Part shown: positions 47,107-60,084 of the stretch, in pieces
Position numbering within the stretch: position 1 is the first letter of the stretch
Layout: every line of letters starts with the position of its first letter
Origin: Alitta virens
Lineage: Eukaryota; Annelida; Polychaeta; Phyllodocida; Nereididae
Direction: 5' to 3'
Length of the DNA stretch: 64,000 nucleotides
NCBI GenBank assembly: GCA_932294295.1
Contig: OW028580.1
Span: 26,606,896 to 26,670,895, forward strand
Program-made: the position numbers and the translations under genes
The notes under the pieces: generated by a model
Databases searched by the model: none
What the model saw: only the letters and a program-made list of their open reading frames with translations
Told to the model about the DNA's origin: nothing

Positions 47107-48245
47107 ACAGGGTGCGGCCTAAAAACTTGCACTAGCAGCAATTTAAACTACTAAGTTATTTTCGTAACCAACAATTCTGCAAAATTGAAAAAATTAAGAA
47201 ATAAACACAGTTATGTCAAGATTACTTTATTCAATGTTTTCCATTGTGGTTAATTACTCTTTGAATTCTAGGTCTACATGCAGCACATGTTGATTTGATG
47301 TAGACAGGTGATATCTTAGCCCAGGCTCCTCTGATGCATGCTTGCAAATCCGGAACCGACCTCTTGGGGGTACTGCAGACCTCTGCCTCCACAGTTGCCC
47401 ACACTGAGTAGTCCAGAAGATTTTTAAGTCTGGTGACGAGGGAGGCCACTGATACTTGGTGATGAGGTTTGGCAAATTAGCTGAAAGCCAATCCTGGGTC
47501 CTTTTGGCTGTGTGTAATATGTACATTTAATTATGGCCCCATCCTGCTGGAATATCACATTATCACTGCTGGAATAATTAGCTTCTATCCAAGATTTAAC
47601 ATGATCAGACAGAATGCCAATATATACATCTGTATTAATTTTCTGGCCCTCTTTGTTGAAGAATGGGGGCTTTTTTTCTTGCCATCTGAGGCGACAAGCC
47701 CAAAGCCCATCACCGAAGCAGGGTGTTTTGTTGTATATTTGTATTTCACAGCAGTAAGGGCCTCAGAAAATATACCAGGGCTAATAAACCTGTCATTACG
47801 CCTATTTGAGACAGAATCAACCTTCAAAATTTTTTCATCTGCTTCAAAATATTCAGCAGCTTGCAGCAGCGTTCTTTTCTCTTCTCGGCTGCAGTCTCAG
47901 AAATTAGGTGATGTGTAACCTTGGACTTTGATGACATGGCCAGGTCCTTTACAACTCTGCGGATGGTTTCTCACTGACTTTGTGCTCATTTGCAAACTTT
48001 CTCATTGATCGGCATGGATTTCGCTTGATAATAGCATGAACCCTTGCTTTCAGTGATCTGGCTGCAGCAGAAATTGGTTTACCAATTCCTGGTTTTCATT
48101 TAACTTCCTCTCTATCCTTAAATTTCTTCTGTATGTAAAAGCCTAGACTTGCCCAGTTGGTCAGCAACCTCTTTTGCACTTTGCCCTGCAGCAGTTAGGT
48201 CAAGCACATTCTTATGGGTAGTCTCCATGATTGAGATTTGTATAT
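47107..48245 (-). mobile_element. Decayed mariner-like (IS630/Tc1/mariner) transposon
   Basis: Minus strand. Translation would start near 48228 (METTHKNVLDLTAAGQSAKE, helix-turn-helix region), followed by DSVSNRRNDRFISPG, VIFQQDGA, KRTQDWLSANLPNLITKYQW, SPDL..LLDYSVW and a stop near 47231. The third acidic residue lies in LLDYSVW as in mariner/maT types, rather than Tc1's NP.E. Several frameshifts, for example at SPDL and after QQDGA, make it non-functional. It begins just past the right edge of the PARP duplication. Confidence 0.75.
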
Positions 48246-48297
48246 TATCTAGCATTGAAATCACTACAAATGACCTACTAATCTGCTGCTAATATGA

Positions 48298-48590
48298 TTG
48301 GCTGATCATTCAAAGGCGGCAGCATTACCAGATTCAATAACATGTATGTTTTTAAGAATATCAAGTATCCATAGATATGCAGTTAGAGATACTGATTCTT
48401 TTCATTTACCATTTATGCGATTAACAACCAAGCAAAAAACATTGAAATATATGGGACCTAAATTATGGAACACTTTTAGTAAAGTATTTAAATCGGAAAA
48501 TACCATACACTATTTTAAAAGGGAAATTAAAAGGTTTTTGCTGCACAATGGAAGTCCACCGGTGTTATAAAAACTAATTTAATTGAGGTT
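48298..48590 (+). mobile_element. LINE ORF2 C-terminal fragment
   Basis: The frame contains DSFHLPFMRLTTKQKTLKYM, then GPKLWNTFSK and YFKREIKRFLL. This is the 'LP..RT...QKS..Y.GP.LWN.....FK...K..L' ending of invertebrate LINE ORF2. It is truncated on the 5' side. Confidence 0.65.
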
Positions 48591-48770
48591 GATTAAAAGA
48601 AGTCTTCACACCAAAGCCCAGCTGGGCCAAAGCCTCTGTTTGTGATATTTACACCTAACAAACTGATCTTGCTTTGCAAAATACCAATTCCAAATGAAGC
48701 TTTTTGGTGCCATATGAGCCTCATTGTGTTAAGATTCAAGGAGACATTGCATGCTTAGTAGCCTGTGACC

Positions 48771-49529
48771 AAGCTATCCCTAAAGGGTCTTCACTTTGTC
48801 ACAGATGGGCATGGTGAGTGAGCGAGGATGACCAAAACCTTTTATTTTTGATCATCCTTGTCCATACGTAATTCACTTGCCAAGCGATGTACAGATACTC
48901 ATGCTAATCCATAAGATGCTCCTGGTAGTACTAGATCATCCGTGACCATCCATAGATAGGGCAAACATTTTTTAACAAATTAAAAAATTTGGCGGATGTT
49001 CTACTAGGGAATTGTTTACATATTTATGGGAATTGCTCTGGAGTGAGCCGGCACACATTCTACGTTCGTTCTACGTACGCCCATTGCCATTCGCGGCCAC
49101 TGTCTTACTTATGGGTACACAGGGGAAGCTGTTCATCCGTGCATACTCGCCATCCACTCGTGGTCAGTGCTCTAGGGATATCTGCCGATCATACACCCTG
49201 GCACCTTGCCTATCCGTAGCCTTCTCCTAATTCACTCTTGAACCACTCCCACGGGAGCTCTATCAGTGCCTCATGGATGATTGGAGGATTATTTATATGT
49301 CAGTTAAGCTCCGTCTACGGACGTTTTCCGAGCATTCCACTGACGTTCACTGAACGGTCTACGGATGTTTCATTAGCAGTGTTTGGACATTCACCAAGCA
49401 ATTGATGGATGTCCCTCATCGAAAGAATTTATACGTGATTAACAGAGCCACGAGTGAGCAAGTATAGTCAATTTTTGTCATCCATGGTCACTCAGCTCTA
49501 TTACTCAATGACAGTGTGAACTAGGCTTA
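48771..49529. mobile_element. Possible old MITE with imperfect inverted ends
   Basis: The first ~60 bases (TTCACTTTGTCAC...GAGTGAGCGAGGATGACCAAAA) resemble the reverse complement of the last ~60 (GTTCACACTGTCA...GATGACAAAAA) at roughly two thirds identity. No clear target duplication was found. Confidence 0.3.
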
Positions 49530-52500
49530 AGACCAGTAACTTTTGTCACAATGGCAAAATCCCAGGCTGGAATGAGCTAGTTAGAAAAAAGAGAAACACT
49601 GCATATTTCTGGCACCAGTTATGAAAAGAAAATGGCATTCTGTCAGACAATGTCATGGCAATGAGCTAAGAATAAAAAAACAAGAATGGCAATAGACTAG
49701 CCAGTTGGAGACATAGACTTTTGGTCGGAAGTGTAAAGTATCAATAACACTAGAATACATGTTGCAAACACTTTGGATGGTTTTAAAGACCAAAATGACA
49801 TTGCTGAAATCTTTCACAATACATTTAAAGCTTTATATGTACCATATAGTGAAAATGACATAATTAATCTGAAATCCAAAATTTCTTCATAAATTGTGCA
49901 TGACTTAAGATGGTCATCTACTGTATTATATTTGGGTCCAACAGACTGCATGTGTACTTAGCTATGCTCTATAGCTGTATCCTACTACATGGCCTGATCC
50001 CATCTGAGGTCCTAATTGGAACTATATGTCTCCCATACCCAAGTCTAGATCTGGTGTTAATTTTACTGAAAAGTACAGAGTCATAACACTCAGTACCTGC
50101 ATTGGACGATTGCTGAATTTATTAATTTTAGAAAGAGAAGTGGGAAAGTCCCTTTAGAAAGATAATCTGCAACTAGGTTTCAAAAAGAAGTGTTCAACGA
50201 CACTTTGTACAGGAACTATGTAGGCGGCAGCACTTGCACCTGGATTCCTGATAGCACCACATAGGGCAGTGTGGTAGCTTTCTCTGATTGGCTGGTCAGG
50301 CTGGCCAATGGGGACAGTGCCTCCTGTCACAAAATATGGCGGACCCAAGAAGAGATAGCTTGCTCTCTGTCCTTGTTCCTGCAAGAGACCTCTTGTGCTC
50401 TGAAGGACATTGGACATTGCATCAGGGCCTTGACTGCATGCTGCCAGTAGTCAGAACTAGGTAGTAACCAGGGCATAGAGGGAAGTGGTCCAATTGCTAT
50501 AGGGAAACAGCCATTTCTTCTGTGTCTGGATAGTGTCATATAGTGACGTTTGTGTGGTATTGCAGATTATGATTGCTTGCTGAAACAGTTGTTTTCAAGA
50601 TTATTCTGAAATATTGCTTATTCTAAATTAATTACACTTATAAGTGAGTTCAGTAACAAAATCCAGAGATGTTTGGCTTCCAAATTGTATGTAAGTCTTG
50701 TACAACTCCCTAGGTGGAGTAATTCAGTATTTAGTAAAATCTGTAAAGTTCCATATATTTCCACTAGGACAGTTTTCTGAAGGCCCACTAGGGTTCTAGA
50801 GTAAAAAGAGCCTGAAGCCACAGGCCAGACAGTCAGTCAGAATTATTCAGCAGACCAGAAGCAATTAGCTATCTCTGGTAATAATATGTGAAATTCACCA
50901 TAGGAATAAGCCTTGACTTCTGATCTCAGGCTGAATTGTCATTATAGATGCATCGATATCTAGCCAGATATTATGCTGGTTAATAGCCAATGAACTAAAA
51001 CTTATGAGATAACAACAATTTTCTAAATGGACTACTTTAGTCTTGAATTACTCAAGCTGTACCAAACCAATGACTCTTTGACATGGATATTTTGAAAATA
51101 CATCTTTTGAATCTTATTCATTGACTTTGTCTCATTTGATTCATTATCTGAAGAACCGGATTCCATGGAACAATGGTATTGTTCAGCTGTCTCTTAGGTA
51201 TTAGAGCCTGAGAGGTAGTCTGTTCGATTCTGGACATTACAACCTCTTGCCAAGCTAGTGGTGCGAAATCCCCAACCACACTAGTAATGATGAGATGACA
51301 ATTTTAATCTAACTCTCGAATCCCATCACTCTACCACAATAGTAGCCTAGTGAGCCCTCTCAGAGCCTCAGCATAGATTGAAGTGCATGCTGCCAGTAGT
51401 CAGAGCCAGGTAGTAACCAGGGCATAGACACAAGTGGTCCAATTGCTATAGTGTTACAGCCATTTCTTCTCTGTGTCTGGATAGTAGCCCTAGTGAGCCC
51501 ACTCACAGCATCAGCATACTGTAGATTGTGACAGTTCTCTGTCCTTTCTAGTTAGGAGACTAGCATACCAGGGCAGTCTCTGTGCTTCCACCTGACTCTG
51601 TCTGGGTTTGTTGTTTGTATCTGTATATGACATGCTGATTATATGTGTCTGTTTATGACATGTTGTTTATGTCCTTAAGGGAATAAACCTTTAAACTGCA
51701 ATCTGTTGTTGATCTTTTGTTGGACAAGGCTGATGTTCATTGAACCTTTAATCCATGGTCATTACAAATGTATGACCAAATGGTTGTCTTGGTTGCCATG
51801 GTTATGTCTTTAAAAGCTTCAGCGCCATAAGGATATTTAGTCAAGCTTTCAAATGCTGATAGCATACTCATTTCCAAACACTAAGGATTCTAAATATTTC
51901 ACACTTTTTGTTTTCATTCTCTATAAAAGTAACATAAAATTATGCAAATTAGGTCATTATCTGTCCCATATAAGGGAATGTATGTTGGCTGCCACAATAC
52001 TATTTATATTTAGGCCTTTATAGGTGAATTACATTCAAGAAAACAACCTCCCATAATTTAAAATGGCACCACAATGCATGTGCCACATAGGACCTAGGGT
52101 ATAAATCCCTAGTTTAGGATTGGACCTTTTGGTTGCCATGATTATTTCTTAACAAGATCAATTACTTGTGTACTTCTAGCTGTCATTGTTAGGAATGTGC
52201 TTATATTAAGAATGTCAGTTCTTATTGGTATTGATGATAGACTTTATGTGGTCTAAAGTTTATTGGCTGGGAATCGAACATGTTGGTAGTCTAAAATGCC
52301 ACTATCATTTATTTTACTAATCAATCTATAAAATTTGAATGTTTTCCTTTTTGATATATTTTGGAAATTGAAGTTTTTATTTTGTATGGTGCACAGGTCT
52401 ATGATGTAAGAGTCAAAAAGTATAGTTAAGTGGGAAAGTGCATGAGTATGTTATCAACTTTTTTTATATAATAGGATAGACATTAAAAACTGCAACATTA

Positions 52501-53240
52501 ATATCGTATTATTAAAATGCAAAAATGTCTTGAGTGTCTGTGTTAAGGTAAGTTTTGGGCTGGATTGTAGGCTAATTTATTCTAGTGTTTGGGACCTATG
52601 ACGACAGATAAGCTTCTGTCAATGAATGGTAATTCCAATAATGAAAGATGACCAGGTGTATGCCAAGAGTGAGACATCATTTTTCTAAATACAGTATTCA
52701 GTATGTCATTCCTGTGGCTTGCAATAATGCACCCTCACAGATAAAAGAAAAACATTTTACACATAGTTACCATATATATATTAAAAAAAGAGGCAATATC
52801 CAAGACTGTTATGTGTGTCAAATGTAAAAAAATTCAATTTTTGAAATTATTTGTTTACCACAAAAATTCTAATAACACCTCATATTTAGCCTAATTTTTA
52901 CCACAACAATTCATCTTTAATTTAATGAAATACAATATCTTTCCAGTCATCATTTAAGGCTTTTGTAAAAACTTTTAGTTGCAACATTGATGTAAAATGT
53001 CATCAAGGGGGAACCCTCCACAGCAACTTCTAATTCGTCTTAGAGGGACTCTCCTGAAGACTTATGCACCCCCCCCCCCCCACCAGCCAAAAAAAGGAAA
53101 AAATAACAGTAAAAAAAAAAGTAAATAAAAAGCACTGTACATAAGGGCCTAGCAACCGGATTGATTCTGAGGAATCAGACCCCCCCCCCCCCTCACAAAA
53201 AATTTCTGGATCCCCCCCTGGTACATCGAATGACATTTGC
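49530..53240. other. No gene recognised; contains a 100-base direct repeat
   Basis: Segments 50437-50536 and 51388-51487 are near-identical direct repeats (shared words CATGCTGCCAGTAGTCAGA and GTGGTCCAATTGCTATAG). A tRNA-like B-box occurs near 51229. Poly-C runs lie at about 53069-53080 and 53179-53193. No coding region is supported. Confidence 0.45.
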
Positions 53241-53256
53241 TCAAGGCATTTTGATA

Positions 53257-54289
53257 ATGGAGGGAAGATCTACACCAGGATTTATTTTTCCTCTTTGCTT
53301 CTTAGTCCTCATAATTATCATTAGATGTCAGGGAGGTAAGTACCGTACATCAAGAAAATATTTATAATAGCGCCTCTGAACAATGTTTCTCGTGTAAATG
53401 TTGCTAGTTGGAAGACTATTACTCTTAATATCTTGAAACAAAGATTTTCTAGTTTTGCAATTATTGTCTTTACATCTAAATGCTACTGGGTCTAAGGCTT
53501 GGTGAGCTCATATGACCAGTTGCCAGAGGCAGACGTAATGATGAGATGATAGGTTTGGCATTCACACGATGTTACACATTTACCTCATGGGTGGGGTATT
53601 TTACTTGCCTCAGCATAGAATAGAGTAATGCAAATAACATCCAGCTGGAATGTAGCTCATCAAGAGTGCCTTGGTTGGGGATGGAACCCCAGGCCTTCAG
53701 CAGAGCTGGCAAATATGGAATTGGCGGATGCTTTAACCAATATGCAACCCAGCTTGGTTAGTTATTAGTGTATGATAATATACTGTTAATGTTATTCCAG
53801 GACAGGTTTCTATGACTACTGAAGGATATAGATATGAATACATTAGCTATAATGTGAAGGAGGCAAAATCCATAATTCTGCAAGTTCAAGGACCTAGAGA
53901 TGCACACATTGGTATTTTGGCTGATCAGACATCACTGAGATCAGGAACAGAGATTATTTGTTATCCATTATATGAAATCATTATTGGAGGATGGTTAAAC
54001 ACTAAAACAGCAATTCGGAAAAAACGGTGGAGGACAACTCTTCGCTGAAGCAAATAACGATCAGGGTTACCTTGATATTAAGTTCAGAACATTCTGGCTG
54101 ACTTGGGCTGAACACATAATAACATTTGGACGTGATAATGTAATTGGAAGACATCAAATCTTCACCTTTGATGACCGAACTGATCCCTTGGAGATCAGTT
54201 ACTTGGCCCTTGCATCGCACAATGGCATCCCACACGAATGGCGATATAACAATGGCAAGTATCAGTATTGTTCAGGTTTACTAATGAGC

Positions 54290-54328
<39 letters not shown>

Positions 54329-56930
54329 TAGATAGATAGATAGATAGATACGAAGTGAAAGAGAGTACCACAATTGAAATTCTGATTTAAAATTCACACT
54401 ATATCATATCTCCTCTGTAACAGATCTGTAAGTTGAGATTCTAAAACGACTTACTATATAGTAACTTATTTTTGCGTAAATACCATAATAATATTACCTT
54501 TTAGCTGATTAGCATCGTAAATATAGAAAAGCATGACCTTTAATGCAATCTATGTCTCTAGAGACAGTTATATTGTGCAGTTTTCAGTGACACAACTATT
54601 GCTGTATACCTTAGTTTAGGAAACCAGTTTTTTAACATGGAAGTAAGTCTTTCAAAAGATGTAATAACAATAATAATGTCTATGTATTTGTACAGCACCT
54701 GTTTCAGAATTGAATTCTGCTCACCAGCGCTTGGCTTTGAGTATGGAATCAGGGGTAATTCTGAGTTGGTATCTTGGAATTAGAGTTTGGTATCAGTTTT
54801 TGGTATCAGAGTTTGGCTTGGCAGCAGAGTTTGGTATCTCAGTTGAGAGCCGGAGTGGGATTCAAACCCCACAAACGTCCTGAGTGCTAGTGGTTTAGCA
54901 GGCCAATGTTCTAACCATTAGGCCACAGTGCCCTACTACAAAATATTTGACTGGTTTGCCACAATTGAGTATGACAGGTCTCGGGGGCTTAGAGCGGGGT
55001 ATCTTTGGCCAAAATGTCCCCACTTTTGTGATACATTGATGCATTCCACACGATGTATGTGCAGAGATTGGTTCATTAATGTAACATTGTCCTATCATTG
55101 CAAACCTGTCAAAGAATCTTTTCATTTTCATTACATATTTGTATGATTTGTTGTAGAATTTTTGATGTTATACTTTTGTTATTGTGATAAACCATTATTA
55201 AGTAAGTATTTGTGTCTTTAGCAAATATGTTACACAAACAATTTATGTTCCACGCATTGAATTTTCAATCATAACCAAAATATGACTGTATCGGCTGCAT
55301 ACAGCTAGTTTCATTAAAAATGGTCGACTCTAGACAGCTGTAGCCACCTAATCCTGCCTGTAACTATAACTGGTTAAATTCAGCCACTTCTGTCCAATGC
55401 TAGCTTTTAGGCGGCTTACAAAGGTCTACCACCATCAAATTGCTCTGCCAGTTTTCGAGAAATTGTCATTATCATTCAACATTTCATACGACATGATATA
55501 AAAGATTGTCGCAGACCAAGAATGGAGAAAAATGTATATTATAACAAAAGTACTGAGCCCCTCTTCCTGCGTATTCACCAGTGCCCTCCAGTCAATGTAG
55601 AGGTTCTTCTCATCCCTTCTTTCTCTCAACTATACCAGCATCCGCATTTTATGCTGGGGATCAACTCTTGAATTGAAGAAAGCAAAGCCCACCACAACCT
55701 CACTCAGATATGGCAAGACTCAGTATTGGCTTAAAACAGTCACTGCTTTCTGCTTGACAACTGGATTGGTATTGAATTGTGCCTTTCTCTTCAGCATTTT
55801 ACAGGGACTTCCGCAGTTATTCCGACAGTTGGCTAGAAACTAAATATTCCATATTCTTGTGATGGATTTATCTTCAACTGTGTCTTAAACAACCACATCT
55901 TATATGTTAATTTCCTCTATCTGGGATTACACCAAGGAAGATGATGACAAGATCCAAAAACTCTCTATAATTATAATCATTTCATGCTTGGAGGGTGGGT
56001 GGATTAGGGCTTTATGTCCTGTATTTCTGCACCTGCATGACTTATTGGAAGCAGCCATCCAACTTAGGCTCAATCGGGAAATGAAGCTTGGACCCAGTGG
56101 TTGGAAGCCAAGTACGCTACAACTGGCCTTGCAGATTGTGCACATTGAAATCAACGTGTGGCTAACCAGTGGATACCTAACAATTTGTAACTTTTGACCT
56201 ATCTAATGCTGTTGTTACATCTTGGTGAGTTGTTCCCAGTGAATTTTAAACATAGCATATGTGTGTCTGAATTTTAATGCCGTCATCAATGAGTAAACGG
56301 TTGGAATGGTGTCGGTTTAGTTTCTGCTGCATTTTCACTAAATACATCACACTTTTAGTGCTGCTTAGAAATCTATTCATATTTTGTGACTGATCCATAC
56401 TCATGAGGCATTGCATTGTTCAACTACATGACGCCTGTACTGCATGGTAATGCAAATGCTGTAACAGTGTATTTTATGGAATATTTTAAAATAAATAACA
56501 ATTAACCAGGTTCATAGAATATCAAAGAAATGGCAGCAAGGACTATGCACACATTTTGATGACAGCTACTAAGTAGGTAAACAGATTAAAAACCATAACA
56601 AGCCACTGCCAAGATATAGATTCAATACCGCAGCAAGACGGCAGTTCTTGAAACTTCAAGCAACCTCTAAATAACCTCAGAATTGCTTCAATTTCCCTCT
56701 AGTTATTATATATGTGGTTCTTCATTGCAGGGTTCTAATCAATGAATTTCTTTTTTTTGTATGTTCTGTTGGGCCACCCTTACATGAATATATATACATG
56801 ATTTTTGTTTCTTGTAAGTTTCTTATTTTGATTATAATATTGCTGTCTCTGTTTAATTTCAGGTGACAACTTCACAACCAGGCACCTTCATGCAGATGCT
56901 GATTCACAACTGGCTCCCTCTAAAGGTTAA
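53257..56930 (+). CDS. Secreted Methyltransf_FA-domain protein (farnesoic acid O-methyltransferase-like domain)
   Basis: Exon 1 (53257-53335) encodes a signal peptide (hydrophobic core FIFPLCFLVLIIII) and ends in phase 1 at GTAAGT. Exon 2 (53801 to about 54255) encodes a Methyltransf_FA domain: YEIIIGGWLNTKTAIRK, then FRTFWLTWAEHIITFGRDNV and DPLEISYLALASHNG. Despite its name, this domain is common in secreted invertebrate proteins of unknown activity. A homopolymer of six A at 54019-54024 shifts the frame; with five A the reading continues through the domain. The exon appears to end at a rare GC donor (ATG|GCAAGT). The last exon starts at 56863 after TTTCAG; with the phase-1 junction it stops at about 56930, while phase 0 would stay open to 57150. 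AATAAA signals lie at 57202-57212. Confidence 0.6.
53690..53765 (-). repeat. tRNA-like SINE head in the first intron of the Methyltransf_FA gene
   Basis: The minus strand has an A-box-like GGGTTGCATATTGGTTAAAG and a B-box-like GGGGTTCCATCCCC about 45 bases later. A body of about 190 bases seems to extend toward 53500. Promoter-like boxes without a closed cloverleaf indicate a tRNA-derived SINE. Confidence 0.4.
54291..54351. repeat. (GACA)n(GATA)n microsatellite
   Basis: About nine GACA units pass directly into about six GATA units, just after the Methyltransf_FA exon. Confidence 0.95.
54835..54940 (-). repeat. SINE head derived from tRNA-Ser(GCU)
   Basis: The minus strand reads GTGGCCTAATGGTTAG (A-box), then CCTGCTAAACCA, which matches the anticodon arm of tRNA-Ser with GCT, then a long variable region and GGTTTGAATCCC (B-box). 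The tRNA-Ser resemblance is clear, but the acceptor stem is not closed and mutations are present, so it is a SINE rather than a tRNA gene. Confidence 0.6.
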
Positions 56931-57229
56931 ACTGCAACTGCTGTTAGCGCCATCTTGTGAGAAAGCAAGCATTGTCGTCATCACTTCCTTCATGAAGGAA
57001 TGTGCTCTGATTAGTGATGGCTTGGAGAGTGGAATAGTGTCTTGCATCTATGACTGTGCTCAGCCACTTTCAACCAAAATCACTATCATGTTTCTCAGAC
57101 CTTATGACAGGCCCCCTGTCTGGTCACTCTGTGAAGTCACCCCTGTTTAGGTCTTTGCTAACAATCATTGTAACGTTCTATTTGAGTAGAGTGCTAACCA
57201 AAATAAAATAAATATTTATATTTTACGAA

Positions 57230-57740
57230 CCACTATTTTAAACACCATTCTTCAGGCCACACAACCAAACCACATGACCTTCTGCCAAAGCCCCAGCACG
57301 GAGTTGGAGGCAGTAGTATGAGGCAATTTCCAAACCAGCTTAAAGTTTATGCTTTTTTTTCTAGTGATGTTCAGTTTTTTGTTCCTAAGGTCTCATATCT
57401 GGCTACAACATAAAAAGAGGAACATTTGCATTCACCTATATACGTAGATGATAGACGCTAACCGGAGTATCAAACTTATCACAAATACTAGTTAAATGCA
57501 CGGCGAAAAAGGCACACCAATGACTATTTCTTTGAATTCTCTATTCCATCAACAGCAGCAATATACCTCGTCATTTTACTGAAACAACTAAAAGTGTACA
57601 ACTAAATCCATGATCATCACATTGTAGTTAGAGCCAGCATCCAAAAACATCTCAACAAATAAAACTTTCTTCTATAACTGCAGAGAAAATTATTGGCAAC
57701 TATCTTTCATTTTGAGTTGTTTATACAAAGACAGAACATT
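57230..57740. other. No gene recognised
   Basis: Intergenic sequence between the Methyltransf_FA poly(A) signals and the fold-back element. Confidence 0.4.
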
Positions 57741-57749
57741 AAAAACAGC

Positions 57750-59482
57750 GGCAATATCCTGAAATAAGCCCCTCAGGGGCCTATTCCAGGAGTAATAGTG
57801 AAGCTATTCATTGATTGAGGGGCCTATTTCAGGAGTAATATATACTGAACAATTTGTAAATCATATCAATAAACAAAGTTTTATAAATTTGTAAAAATAA
57901 AACAATATTGACCTGGAAATTAATTTCAGTAGTAATATATTGTCTGTTTATTATCAAAAAAAAAAATTTAATAGCAATTACATCAACCCTTATATATTAC
58001 TCCTGATATAGGCCCCAGGAAAATTTTTTTTATTTTTTTTTGGATAATCTTTGTGTTTATTATGAATAAACGAACTATAATAAATTTGTAAAAATAAAAC
58101 AATATTGAACTAGTAATAAATTTCAGTAGTAATATATTGTCTGTTTATTATCAAAAAAAACTAAATTAAATAGCAATTACATCAACCCTTATATATTACT
58201 CCTGATTTAGGCCCCAGTGGCCTATTTCAGGAGTAATATATATACTGAACAATTTGTAAATAATTTTTTTATATTCTCTGTTTATATTATGAATAAACAA
58301 AATTTTATAAATTTGTAAAAATAAAACAATATTGAACTAGGAATTAATTTCAGTAGTAATATATTGTCTGTTTATTATCAAAAAAATAAATTTAATAGCA
58401 ATTACATCAACCCTTATATATTACTCCTGATATAGGCCCCAGGGGCCTATTTCAGGAGTAATATAGGCAATATCCTGAAATAAGCCCCTCAGGGGAGGAG
58501 TTTTAGGTTACAAATATGTATGACATACATTTTGAAAATCATGCTTATGTATTCTCTGTGTTTATTATAAATAAACAAAGTTTTATAAATTTGTAAAAAT
58601 AAAACAATATATGAACAAGGAATTAATTTCAGTAGTAATATATTGTCTGTTTACTATCAAAAAACGTTATTGCTATTTAATTTATTTTTTTGATAATAAA
58701 CAGACTACTGAAATTAATTCCTAGTTCAATATTGTTTATTTTTACAAATTTATAAAACTTTGTTTATTGATATGATTTACAAATTGTTCAGTATATATTA
58801 CTCCTGAAATAGGCCCCTCAATCAATGAATACCTTCACTATTACTCCTGGAATAGGCCCCTGAGGGGCTTATTTCAGTATATTGCCGTAATATATATACT
58901 GAACAATTTGTAAATTATTATTTTATATTCTCTGTTTATATTATGATTAAAAAAATTTTATAAATTTGTAAAAATAAAACAATATTGAACTAGGAATTAA
59001 TTTCAGTAGTAATATATTGTTTGTTTATTATCAAAAAAATAAATTTAATAACAATTACATCAACCCTAATATATTACTCCTGATATAGGCCCCAGGGGCC
59101 TATTTCAGGAGTAATATATATACTGAACAATTTGTAAATTATTATTTTATATTCTCTGTTTATATTATGAATAAACAAAATTTTATAAATTTGTAAAAAT
59201 AAACAATATTGAACTAGGAATCAATTTCAGTAGTAATATATTGTCTGTTTACTATCAAAAAAATAAATTAAATAGCAATAACGTTTTTTGATAGTAAACA
59301 GACAATATATTACTACTGAAATTAATTCCTTGTTCATATATTGTTTTATTTTTACAAATTTATAAAACTTTGTTTATTTATAATAAACACAGAGAATACA
59401 TAAGCATGATTTTCAAAATGTATGTCATACATATTTGTAACCTAAAACTCCTCCCCTGAGGGGCTTATTTCAGGATATTGCC
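57750..59482. mobile_element. Fold-back transposon with 8-base target duplication (outer element)
   Basis: The ends are inverted copies starting GGCAATATCCTGAAATAAGC. They are flanked by a perfect 8-base duplication AAAACAGC (57742-57749 and 59483-59490). The interior consists of about 200-230-base units in both orientations, each containing TTTCAGTAGTAATATATTGT and ACTCCTGATATAGGCCCC, joined by palindromic AGGCCCCAGGGGCCT. An 8-base duplication suggests hAT or Merlin; the GG start favours neither decisively. No transposase is present. A second family member is nested at 58466-58886. Confidence 0.85.
58466..58886. mobile_element. Nested fold-back element of the same family
   Basis: A 421-base copy with the same inverted ends is flanked by its own perfect 8-base duplication GTAATATA (58458-58465 and 58887-58894). 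Removing it restores the outer repeat unit (CAGGAGTAATATATATACTG), so it jumped into the outer element later. Confidence 0.85.
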
Positions 59483-59490
59483 AAAACAGC

Positions 59491-59875
59491 TCTTCCCATC
59501 CTTCAAGAGGAAGATCAATGAGCTGTTTTTATTTCAAGGTCAGGAAGACAGGTCATACATTTCTGCGGCAATTATTTGTCGGTTGTGCACACATCTGTTT
59601 AATAATAATCTGTTTATTTCCCAATCATAATTTAATATATATCAATTTATTTCACATAACAGATTATTACAATTTTTATTGAGTTGTTAATATGAGTTCA
59701 AAAGAATTATTCCATATAACTAGATATGCAGTTTTATAACATGTTGACTAGTCCTACTTAATCACAAAATCATAGATGAATGCACGACTGCCTCCATTTT
59801 AATCAAACTGATTTGATTTTTGTAATTTTAATGAGTTTTGAAATGAACAACAAACCAATCATAGCAGGAGGTTTA
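59491..59875. other. No gene recognised
   Basis: AT-rich sequence downstream of the repeat-protein gene on its strand. Confidence 0.4.
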
Positions 59876-59880
59876 CACGT

Positions 59881-59886
59881 TTTATT
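59881..59886 (-). terminator. Poly(A) signal of the Ser/Tyr repeat-protein gene
   Basis: TTTATT on the plus strand is AATAAA on the minus strand, about 200 bases after the stop codon at 60085-60087. Confidence 0.55.
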
Positions 59887-60084
59887 CCTCAAATGTATTA
59901 CACAAGTGTTCTAAAATAACATAGACAATTTTCCTTGAAATATCCTTCGATGAAACGTTGTGTTCACATCCATTCTTCAGAAACTCAAAAAATGTTTTGA
60001 AGAATAAAAGTTATTCGCAAGAACCTCCTCAAAAACTGACTTTGAGCTGCTTGCAATTCAATATCAGTAAACTGAAAAGCTTGG

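Noticed and set aside
50154..50539. Overlapping minus-strand open frames of 87 and 70 codons
   Set aside because: No recognised domain, no splice context, and part of the sequence recurs as a non-coding direct repeat at 51388-51487.
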